A stretch of DNA of 5,146 nucleotides from an uncultured Clostridia bacterium (GTDB lineage Bacteria > Bacillota > Clostridia > UBA1381). Positions 1 through 4,200 of this stretch are shown here, in pieces. The DNA lies in contig CALXSW010000243.1 in the NCBI GenBank assembly GCA_944391255.1, forward strand, positions 1 through 5,146, written 5' to 3'. Under the pieces are notes generated by a model. The model worked only from the letters and a program-made list of their open reading frames with translations. It did no database searches and was not told the origin of the DNA. Every line of letters starts with the position of its first letter. Within the stretch, counting starts at the first letter, position 1. The translations under genes were made by a program, and so were the position numbers.

Positions 1-1
1 A

Positions 2-103
2 TTACAGTCCGGAGAGATGAAAAGAAGTGATATTCACGATAAAGAGCCGGAGAAATGGCACAAGATAGCAAACAAGGATATTTTGGAGGATAAACATGAA
101 TGA
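2..103 (+). CDS. 3' end of an unidentified gene (partial)
   Basis: An open frame enters from the left edge and runs 33 codons to a TGA at 101-103. The visible tail is very hydrophilic and charged, with many Lys, Glu, Asp and His, and ends in ILEDKHE. It has no membrane segment and no motif I recognise, so I give it no function. The main support for it being coding is its arrangement: a strong Shine-Dalgarno GGAGG (85-89) lies within its last codons and serves a start at 96, giving an 8-base overlap with the next ORF, as is usual in bacterial operons. It could still be a chance open frame, because only 102 bases are visible. The sequence left of the window would decide. Confidence 0.4.
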   Translation, partial: LQSGEMKRSDIHDKEPEKWHKIANKDILEDKHE

Positions 104-176
104 CACATATAAGATGAATAGTTTTGATGAATTACAATTCTCCATGAACGTGTATGTGGAGATTGTATCAATGTAA
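96..176 (+). CDS. 26-aa ORF with strong RBS; probable gene remnant
   Basis: ATG at 96 is preceded by a perfect GGAGG (85-89) at 6-base spacing, so translation initiation here is credible. The frame ends after 26 residues at TAA (174-176). The peptide starts MNDTYKMNSFDELQFSMNV. The stretch SFDELxxxMNV is loosely reminiscent of the start of small helix-turn-helix or excisionase-like proteins of clostridial mobile elements, which often begin with an FDELP-like segment. That is a weak resemblance from memory, not an identification. A strong start signal feeding a very short frame suggests a gene cut by deletion or point mutation. Shifting frame adds only about ten codons, so one frameshift does not restore a domain. 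It could instead be a genuine small peptide. Confidence 0.3.
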   Translation: MNDTYKMNSFDELQFSMNVYVEIVSM

Positions 177-238
177 TGGTTAAGTAGCCGGAATGATGGC
201 GCCTGACAGTAAACAGCGGGTTCTATATTGAATTTAAG

Positions 239-263
239 GCACGTTTTCGGATGTGTTTTTTTT
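239..263 (+). terminator. Weak candidate terminator after the 5' remnant ORFs
   Basis: GCACGT (239-244) can pair with ATGTGT (251-256) across a six-base loop. Two of the six pairs are G-U type, and eight T residues follow at 256-263. The T run is good but the stem is short and unstable, so this may be only an AT-rich stretch. It would end transcription of the ORFs at 2-176. Confidence 0.2.
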
Positions 264-387
264 AATACATGAAAGGCGGTTGTAATTTGAAAAGCCCAAG
301 GTGATGTATAACTATATTGATAGCAATATGCACGAATGGGCGAGCGATCGCTCCCGTGCGAGATTTTAGGTTTTTATTCAAACTCAT
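262..387 (-). CDS. Candidate 41-aa small protein, unknown function
   Basis: On the minus strand an ATG at 387-385 opens 41 codons to a TAA at 264-262. The sequence just upstream reads AGGAAGGAG (minus strand of 391-399), a strong Shine-Dalgarno. It lies only 3 bases from the ATG but 9 bases from an in-frame TTG at 381-379, so the TTG may be the real start, giving 39 residues. The peptide begins MSLNKNLKSRTGAIARPF, which is basic. A hydrophobic stretch rich in Ile, Val and His follows (about residues 19-31), then a short tail with a PP pair. It has no Cys, so it is not an AgrD-type cyclic autoinducer. I do not recognise a family. The strength of the ribosome site is the main support. Chance occurrence is possible because the ORF is so short. 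Confidence 0.3.
   Translation of the reverse strand: MSLNKNLKSRTGAIARPFVHIAINIVIHHLGLFKLQPPFMY
342..353. repeat. Perfect 12-bp palindrome GAGCGATCGCTC
   Basis: The 12 bases equal their own reverse complement and are much richer in GC than their surroundings. Flanking CACG (331-334) and CGTG (355-358) could extend the dyad, with mismatches between. The palindrome lies inside the minus-strand small ORF. Protein binding site, hairpin and chance are all possible. Confidence 0.5.
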
Positions 388-413
388 GAACTCCTTCCTG
401 TTACAATATATTT

Positions 414-442
414 AAAGGTAAAGCATATATGCCTTACTCTTT
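414..442. repeat. Imperfect inverted repeat with 14-15-base arms
   Basis: AAAGGTAAAGCATA (414-427) faces TATGCCTTACTCTTT (428-442). The arms pair over nearly their full length with one mismatch and one bulged base, and the centre GCATATATGC is a perfect 10-bp palindrome. On the plus strand a T-rich stretch (440-448) follows, as in some intrinsic terminators. On the minus strand the structure would sit in the leader of the small ORF at 262-387, about 26 bases before its start. An operator or a terminator is more likely than chance given the arm length. Confidence 0.45.
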
Positions 443-524
443 CTTTTATATAAGGTCTGTGTCTTTACTGTATATCATGCTGTAAGGATATGTTTTGTAA
501 AAAATGTTTTAAATAATAAAATAC

Positions 525-553
525 TTGACGCGCTTGTTTTCAAGAGCTAAAAT
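525..553 (+). promoter_or_regulatory. Housekeeping (sigma-70/SigA-type) promoter for the sigma operon
   Basis: TTGACG (525-530, -35) and TAAAAT (548-553, -10) are separated by exactly 17 bases. Each box differs from consensus at one position. Transcription would start near 560, giving a leader of about 90 bases before the sigma factor ATG. The spacer holds a short dyad, CTTG-TTTT-CAAG (533-544). A second -10-like TATAAT occurs at 558-563 but has no good -35 box. This promoter would provide basal expression. Confidence 0.6.
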
Positions 554-578
554 ACATTATAATAAATTTCGGCGATAG

Positions 579-607
579 TGAAACCTTTTACAGGTTTTGA
601 CTGTATA
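579..607 (+). promoter_or_regulatory. ECF-type promoter, probably autoregulatory
   Basis: TGAAAC followed by CTTTT (579-589) is a close match to the -35 element of many Firmicutes ECF sigma promoters, which carry an AAC core. TGTATA (602-607) lies 17 bases after TGAAAC, at the position of the -10 element, though it lacks the common CGT core. Transcription would start near 614-616, leaving about a 35-base leader. ECF sigma factors often transcribe their own operon, and the position directly before one makes this likely. The -10 assignment is the weak point. Confidence 0.5.
581..597. repeat. 6-bp-arm inverted repeat over the ECF -35 box
   Basis: AAACCT (581-586) and AGGTTT (592-597) are perfect reverse complements separated by TTTAC. 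The left arm is part of the proposed TGAAACCTTTT element. It could be an operator, a symmetric remnant of a duplicated -35 box, or coincidence. Confidence 0.35.
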
Positions 608-637
608 TAATAGCGAAAACATAAAATTATTATTTCA

Positions 638-646
638 GAGGGGTGG
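638..646 (+). promoter_or_regulatory. RBS that fixes the sigma factor start
   Basis: GAGGGGTGG lies before the ATG at 651, with the AGGGG core ending 7 bases upstream. The frame is open further upstream to a TTG at 597, but that codon falls within the ECF promoter region and has no comparable site, so ATG 651 is preferred. Confidence 0.8.
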
Positions 647-650
647 TATC

Positions 651-1211
651 ATGACAGAAGATGAAAGATTGATATATAATATCAGACGAAAGCGGCGGGG
701 CGCATTGGAAAAAGTGATCGATCTATATACTCCATATGTGGGAACTATTATATATAATGTGATCGGAGCTGCTATGACAAAGGAAGATATGGAAGAAGTT
801 ATATCAGATACATTTGTTGCATTGTGGAGAAATGCTGATAAATTTGACAATAGCAAGGGAAGTCTACGCGCGTATCTTGGGACTATGGCGAGAAATCTGG
901 CAAAAAACAAGCTTGCTTCGCGGAGAGTAAATGATGAATTTACGGAAATGACTGGAACAGTACAGGAAGAACCGTACAATAAAATTGAACAGGCAGAAGA
1001 ACGAAAGACTATGATACACGCTATTAATGAGTTAGGCGAACCGGATAGTGAAATATTTATGAGATATTATTATTACGATGAAAAAATATCTGATATTTCA
1101 AAAATAGTGGGTTTGCCGTGTAATACAGTTAAGACAAAGTTAGCGAGAGGAAGAAATAAATTAAAAATAATTTTGCAAAGGGGTGAAAATAATGAGCAAG
1201 CGATTAAATGA
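651..1211 (+). CDS. RNA polymerase sigma-70 family, ECF-type sigma factor
   Basis: This 186-residue protein directs RNA polymerase core to a small alternative regulon. Its size fits the ECF group, which keeps only regions 2 and 4. Region 2 spans about residues 18-92. Its core-binding part is DMEEVISDTFVALWRNADKF (46-65), and GSLRAYLGTMARNLAKNKL (70-88) is the -10 recognition and melting part, a variant of the classic W.L..IARN.. pattern. An acidic linker (about 93-118) follows. Region 4 (about 120-175) contains the helix-turn-helix ISDISKIVGLPCNTVKTKLA (146-165), with the typical TVKTKLARGR recognition helix. The start at 651 has a good ribosome site. The gene overlaps the downstream membrane protein gene by 20 bases, so the two are probably translationally coupled. 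Regulation is probably by that protein plus the tandem promoters at 525-607. The family is secure; the signal and regulon are not visible. Confidence 0.93.
   Translation: MTEDERLIYNIRRKRRGALEKVIDLYTPYVGTIIYNVIGAAMTKEDMEEVISDTFVALWRNADKFDNSKGSLRAYLGTMARNLAKNKLASRRVNDEFTEMTGTVQEEPYNKIEQAEERKTMIHAINELGEPDSEIFMRYYYYDEKISDISKIVGLPCNTVKTKLARGRNKLKIILQRGENNEQAIK
1177..1185 (+). promoter_or_regulatory. RBS that fixes the start of the membrane protein gene
   Basis: AAAGGGGTG lies inside the 3' end of the sigma gene, 8 bases (from its GGGG) before the ATG at 1192. The GTG at 1183 is part of this site itself and therefore is not a plausible start. The motif resembles the AGGGGTG used by the sigma gene. 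Confidence 0.75.
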
Positions 1212-2664
1212 TATATGTACAGATGTTGATTTAAAATTTGATATAAAAAGGATAAAGACCATTACAAATGAAACCATAAACAGAATCCCTGAGGAAAGAG
1301 ATATATTGGTAAAGCATAAAAAAATAAAAATAATATTGGCAGCGGCAGTGTTGATCGCGTCAGGTTTTGCCACTGTATTTGCAGGCGGCGGACTGATATC
1401 ATATTTTATGTCAGACAAAGCTGTTGAAGTGACAGATATTGATGAGCTTGAAAAGCATAATGAGAATATAGATATATCTGTTTCAAAAGATGGATATGTA
1501 TTGACTCTTGATAATTTAGCGATAGATGATAATTTCCTGCACGTATTTTATACTATAACAAGTCTTGAAGGAGAACTGTGGGAGAATGAAAATATAAGAC
1601 CATTTATAAACTGCCGCATAAACGGACATATCATTGGTAACACAAACGGAGGCAGGACAAGCGGATATTATGTTGACGATTATACATATAAGACAGTTGT
1701 AAAATATAATATTTCTCAAATGGATATTCCTGAAACGTTCTTATTTGAAATGTACTCATCATTGAGATATGATGAGCTTTCGAATTTTGAGGACGGTTAT
1801 TTATATCGTGAATATTTGGAATTGACAGATGAAGATAAAGCGAAATTGGTATATATTTCACTTGAAACAAAAAAATCAACTATAGAAACGGAAAATATAA
1901 ATTATGAACCACATCAGCAGTTTGTATATTCAGATTTTGACGGGAATGATGCAGTTGGTGAAATTTCAAAGATTGTATTTTCTCCGTTCGGAAGTCAGTT
2001 TGTTGTGACAGATAATAACGGTGGTCTTGGAGCGAGAAGAGTTATGGACATGGCGATGCAGGACGATAGAGGAGAGTTTCTTGATATTTTGATAACGAAC
2101 CTCACAGGTGCTGCGGCTGATGAGGACGGTTATTTCATTGAGATATTGCCGGAAACGGTAAAAGAGAATACGGAATATTCAAATTCAATAGAGTTTTTAA
2201 AAGGCAGCTCTGATATGAAATATTTTGATCTTATTCCATCTATTGGATCGGGAGAGAGGAAAATATCTAATAAAACAGATGAATACCCGATCATTTATGA
2301 AATTAATGAGTATGGAAAAATTATAGTAACGGAAGTGGTCATCAAGGATGGCGGTATAGATGTTCACTACTATAAAGATGGATTTGTGAAAGGTGATCCA
2401 GAATTTATTTTTCTTGATGAAAATGGCAGGAGCATTGAATTTGGAAACCTGCCGGCAAAAGAATATCAGGTCAATTATGATACGGATTCGTATATATTTT
2501 CATATTACTATTTTGATTTTGACAGCAATGGCAGAAAAGCACTGCCTTCTGACGGAAGCTTAAGTAAAGAAAGTCTTGAGCAGAGATTAGATTCATTAGA
2601 GGTCGTAGCGGATAGCGAATATACGCTTGATTATGATAAAGCTGTCAGAGTGGAGCTTAAATAG
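1192..2664 (+). CDS. DUF4179-like membrane protein, probable anti-sigma factor
   Basis: The 490-residue product has a charged N-terminal segment (1-43) predicted to be cytoplasmic, one hydrophobic helix at about 44-69 (IKIILAAAVLIASGFATVFA begins it), and a large acidic, Tyr-rich extracytoplasmic part. The helix, followed by alternating beta-like segments around residues 90-125 (ISVSKDGYVLTLDNLAIDD), resembles the DUF4179 family, whose genes commonly follow ECF sigma genes in Clostridia. The C-terminal third, from about residue 345, looks like a second beta-rich domain. No HxxxCxxC zinc anti-sigma motif is present; the short N-terminal tail would have to bind the sigma factor differently. The 20-base overlap with the sigma gene supports a stoichiometric partner. 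My inference is an anti-sigma factor or sensor at the cell surface. The signal is unknown. The gene is notably AT-rich compared with ylbJ and yqfD. Confidence 0.8.
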   Translation: MSKRLNDICTDVDLKFDIKRIKTITNETINRIPEERDILVKHKKIKIILAAAVLIASGFATVFAGGGLISYFMSDKAVEVTDIDELEKHNENIDISVSKDGYVLTLDNLAIDDNFLHVFYTITSLEGELWENENIRPFINCRINGHIIGNTNGGRTSGYYVDDYTYKTVVKYNISQMDIPETFLFEMYSSLRYDELSNFEDGYLYREYLELTDEDKAKLVYISLETKKSTIETENINYEPHQQFVYSDFDGNDAVGEISKIVFSPFGSQFVVTDNNGGLGARRVMDMAMQDDRGEFLDILITNLTGAAADEDGYFIEILPETVKENTEYSNSIEFLKGSSDMKYFDLIPSIGSGERKISNKTDEYPIIYEINEYGKIIVTEVVIKDGGIDVHYYKDGFVKGDPEFIFLDENGRSIEFGNLPAKEYQVNYDTDSYIFSYYYFDFDSNGRKALPSDGSLSKESLEQRLDSLEVVADSEYTLDYDKAVRVELK

Positions 2665-2676
2665 ATATACTTGAAA

Positions 2677-2715
2677 AACAGAGGACAGGCTTTAACGCCT
2701 GCTCTCTGTTTTTTT
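2677..2715. terminator. Bidirectional intrinsic terminator between convergent genes
   Basis: AACAGAGGACAGGC (2677-2690) pairs with GCCTGCTCTCTGTT (2697-2710) over 14 positions, with one A-C mismatch and one G-U pair, around a six-base loop. Seven T residues (2709-2715) follow on the plus strand. On the minus strand the hairpin is followed by five T residues (complement of 2674-2678). It ends the sigma operon 12 bases after its stop codon and can also end ylbJ. The last five sense codons of ylbJ form one arm and its stop codon lies in the loop. Confidence 0.88.
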
Positions 2716-3768
2716 GTTGCCGTGAATGGCTGCAAGACATGAAATTACGCATATCGCTATACAGCCTATACATATCATAAGCGATGATATTGTAAATGAC
2801 GCTCCCATGATACGGCTGTTATGTGAAAATACAGAAACGGTAGGCGGCGCGGCGGCAATAACAGCGGCTGTAAGAAGAAGCGCTGTAATGGCATGTATGA
2901 TCTTTCCGGCTATATACGGAATGACGCTAAGGCCGGAACGCGCGGTAACAGCTATGACTTGCAGATGGACACATAGTCCGGAAAAACCTACAACGAACGA
3001 TGTGAGAAGCAGTTTCTGCGCGATCGGAGCGTCAAGCGCGGAGATCTTGAGAGTTCCTGATGAAAATTCACATATACCTGTGATCATGGCCTCTGTTATA
3101 GGATCAAGAGGATATGATGTTATGACTGCTCTTGCGATCGATGAAAAAAAGATTATCGAAAAGCAGACTGTCAGGATATTTTCAGTAGAAGTCCTAAGCG
3201 CGGCAGAAAAGGCTTCAGCGGCTGACGCTGTTGTTATATTCACATGCGTAGGAGGAGAATTGTGGCGGTCGGTGTGATAAAACCTGTATAATATTCCGAC
3301 GATGAGTGATGATGCGATATGGATCATATACAGCATGACTCCGTATGAAAGTTTTCCGTATACCGCTACACCTACGGTGCCTATAACGAACAGAGGACCG
3401 GCGTTATTGCAGAACGCGAGCAGACGCTCCGCCTCTGTTTTTGAGACGTTGCCGCTTTTATACAGCTGTGAAGCTGTCACAGCTCCTATAGGGAATCCGC
3501 TTATTATACCCATTATAAAAGCGCATGCTCCGGCTGGAGGGACGTTAAATAAGGGACGCATCACAGGCTCTGCAAGGCGCGCTATAAGAGAAGCAAAGCC
3601 GGAATATATTATAAGCCCCGACACAACAAAGAACGGAAAGAGCGACGGTATTATCGTGTCGCAGCACAGATCTATCGCTTCTCTTGAATAACAGATCACC
3701 GCTTCGGCGCGCAACAGTATTACGGCAGCCGCTGCAGCGATACTCAGATAAAATAAAATTCTTTTCAA
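2692..3768 (-). CDS. ylbJ: YlbJ-family sporulation integral membrane protein
   Basis: The 358-residue polytopic membrane protein has about eight or nine hydrophobic segments (roughly 4-24, 40-62, 79-97, 122-140, 143-163, 197-217, 251-274, 281-306, 324-350). Motifs typical of YlbJ and related nucleoside-recognition (Gate) proteins are visible: PSLFPFFVVSGLI (41-53), GFPIGA (91-96), CNNAGPLFVIGTVG (120-133) and, in the second half, GFSGLCVHLQ (261-270), which repeats the layout of the first half. In B. subtilis ylbJ is transcribed by mother-cell sigma-E and needed for spore cortex formation. The transported or recognised molecule is not established. The B. subtilis protein is somewhat longer, about 400 residues. 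The start is a TTG at 3768-3766 with AAAGGAG 8 bases upstream. It is divergent from yqfC and convergent with the sigma operon. Confidence 0.88.
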   Translation of the reverse strand: MKRILFYLSIAAAAAVILLRAEAVICYSREAIDLCCDTIIPSLFPFFVVSGLIIYSGFASLIARLAEPVMRPLFNVPPAGACAFIMGIISGFPIGAVTASQLYKSGNVSKTEAERLLAFCNNAGPLFVIGTVGVAVYGKLSYGVMLYMIHIASSLIVGILYRFYHTDRHNSPPTHVNITTASAAEAFSAALRTSTENILTVCFSIIFFSSIARAVITSYPLDPITEAMITGICEFSSGTLKISALDAPIAQKLLLTSFVVGFSGLCVHLQVIAVTARSGLSVIPYIAGKIIHAITALLLTAAVIAAAPPTVSVFSHNSRIMGASFTISSLMICIGCIAICVISCLAAIHGNKKTESRR

Positions 3769-3776
3769 TTAAGACA

Positions 3777-3783
3777 CTCCTTT
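3777..3783 (-). promoter_or_regulatory. RBS supporting a TTG start for ylbJ
   Basis: AAAGGAG on the minus strand lies 8 bases before TTG at 3768-3766. The codons that follow (MKRILFYLS) form the expected first membrane helix, so the unusual start codon is well supported. Confidence 0.8.
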
Positions 3784-3868
3784 AGATCAAATTAAAAAAT
3801 ACAGCCGGATCTGTGTTTCTCTCATATATATATTCATTAAAGCAGGGTTTTAAGCATAAAAATTAATT

Positions 3869-3874
3869 GGTGAT
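3869..3874 (+). promoter_or_regulatory. RBS that selects the yqfC start
   Basis: GGTGAT matches the 3' part of the Shine-Dalgarno consensus GGAGGTGAT and ends 4 bases before ATG 3879, a normal alignment for that register. Alternative in-frame starts at 3867 (TTG), 3870 (GTG) and 3873 (ATG) overlap this site and are less likely. Confidence 0.55.
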
Positions 3875-3878
3875 GTCT

Positions 3879-4163
3879 ATGAAAAAAATAACTGAAAAAT
3901 TTGCGGAAGCATGGAAGCTGCCGAAAGATGTGGTGATGGATCTGCCGCGCGTTTCTATATGCGGTGACAGGGAGATATATATTGAAAATCACAAAGGCCT
4001 TGACAGATACGATGATGACTGCATCAGGATAAAGATGAATAATGGAACGGTGGTGATAAATGGAACAGGGCTTAGAATAGTAGCGCTTGAATATAACAGC
4101 ATTGTTGTAAACGGAATATTTAAAAGTGTGGAATATGACAGAGGCGGTTCGGGCGGCGCATGA
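3879..4163 (+). CDS. yqfC: Sporulation protein YqfC (YabP/YqfC family)
   Basis: The 94-residue protein matches the family length of just over 90 residues and its order of conserved segments: LPKDVVMDLPR (14-24), IYIENHKGL (33-41), then a beta-rich part with NNGTVVINGTGLRI (54-67) and a closing IVVNGIFKSVEY (75-86). It has no signal peptide or membrane helix. YqfC belongs to the mother-cell sigma-E regulon of B. subtilis. Its biochemical role is unknown. It directly precedes yqfD, as in Bacillus and many Clostridia, with a 37-base gap, so the two should be one transcript and may act together. The C-terminal GGSGGA is a flexible tail not essential to the family. Four clustered possible starts exist; ATG 3879 is preferred because of its ribosome site and its fit to the family N-terminus. 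Confidence 0.9.
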   Translation: MKKITEKFAEAWKLPKDVVMDLPRVSICGDREIYIENHKGLDRYDDDCIRIKMNNGTVVINGTGLRIVALEYNSIVVNGIFKSVEYDRGGSGGA

Positions 4164-4184
4164 CACAATAATTATAAAAAAATT

Positions 4185-4189
4185 GGGAG
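4185..4189 (+). promoter_or_regulatory. RBS of yqfD
   Basis: GGGAG lies 11 bases before ATG 4201, a slightly long spacing. The protein N-terminus from that ATG fits the YqfD family start, so the assignment holds despite the spacing. Confidence 0.6.
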
Positions 4190-4200
4190 AATCGAAAAAA

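Larger units (their letters stand above)
177..524. other. 348-bp region without a confident gene
   Basis: No plus-strand frame of meaningful length with a start signal is present here. What can be seen is an 8-T run at 256-263 after a weak hairpin, a 41-codon minus-strand ORF with a good ribosome binding site (262-387), a perfect 12-bp palindrome (342-353) and a long imperfect inverted repeat (414-442). The stretch from about 440 to 524 is AT-rich and leads into the promoters of the sigma operon. No tRNA, rRNA, CRISPR repeat or riboswitch that I can recognise is present. Confidence 0.6.
3769..3878. promoter_or_regulatory. Divergent ylbJ / yqfC intergenic promoter region
   Basis: This 110-bp gap must hold the promoters of ylbJ (minus) and yqfC (plus) unless they are read from further away. 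It is AT-rich, with an alternating AT tract (3824-3834) and CATAAAAAT (3855-3863), which resembles a sigma-E -10 box but would place the start of transcription almost at the yqfC start codon. GAATATA on the minus strand (3830-3836) resembles a sigma-E -35 box but has no good -10 box at 13-15 bases. No pair of boxes with correct spacing could be assigned. Confidence 0.45.

Noticed and set aside
288..369. Tiny plus-strand frames (a 5-codon TTG frame and a 21-codon ATG frame at 304)
   Set aside because: They are very short, without adequate spacing to a ribosome site for the second, and opposite a better-supported minus-strand candidate.
262..387. AgrD-type cyclic peptide precursor
   Set aside because: The peptide has no Cys or Ser core followed by an acidic tail, and no agrB-like gene is in the window.
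597..650. Upstream in-frame extension of the sigma factor from TTG 597
   Set aside because: It lies within the proposed ECF promoter, has no ribosome site, and adds 18 residues outside the conserved domain, while ATG 651 has a good site.
635..979. Minus-strand open frame opposite the sigma gene
   Set aside because: It is a shadow of a clearly conserved sigma region 2, with no start signal of its own.
2726..3277. Plus-strand 183-codon open frame opposite ylbJ
   Set aside because: The minus-strand frame has recognisable YlbJ motifs and a good start. The plus frame has low-complexity Ala/Arg/Ile composition and no ribosome site.
3302..3691. Plus-strand 129-codon open frame opposite ylbJ
   Set aside because: It is also a shadow of ylbJ, with no motif or start signal.
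3855..3863. Sigma-E -10 box CATAAAAAT for yqfC
   Set aside because: The only -35-like ATATATT (3828-3834) is 20 bases away, too far, and the leader would be only a few bases long.
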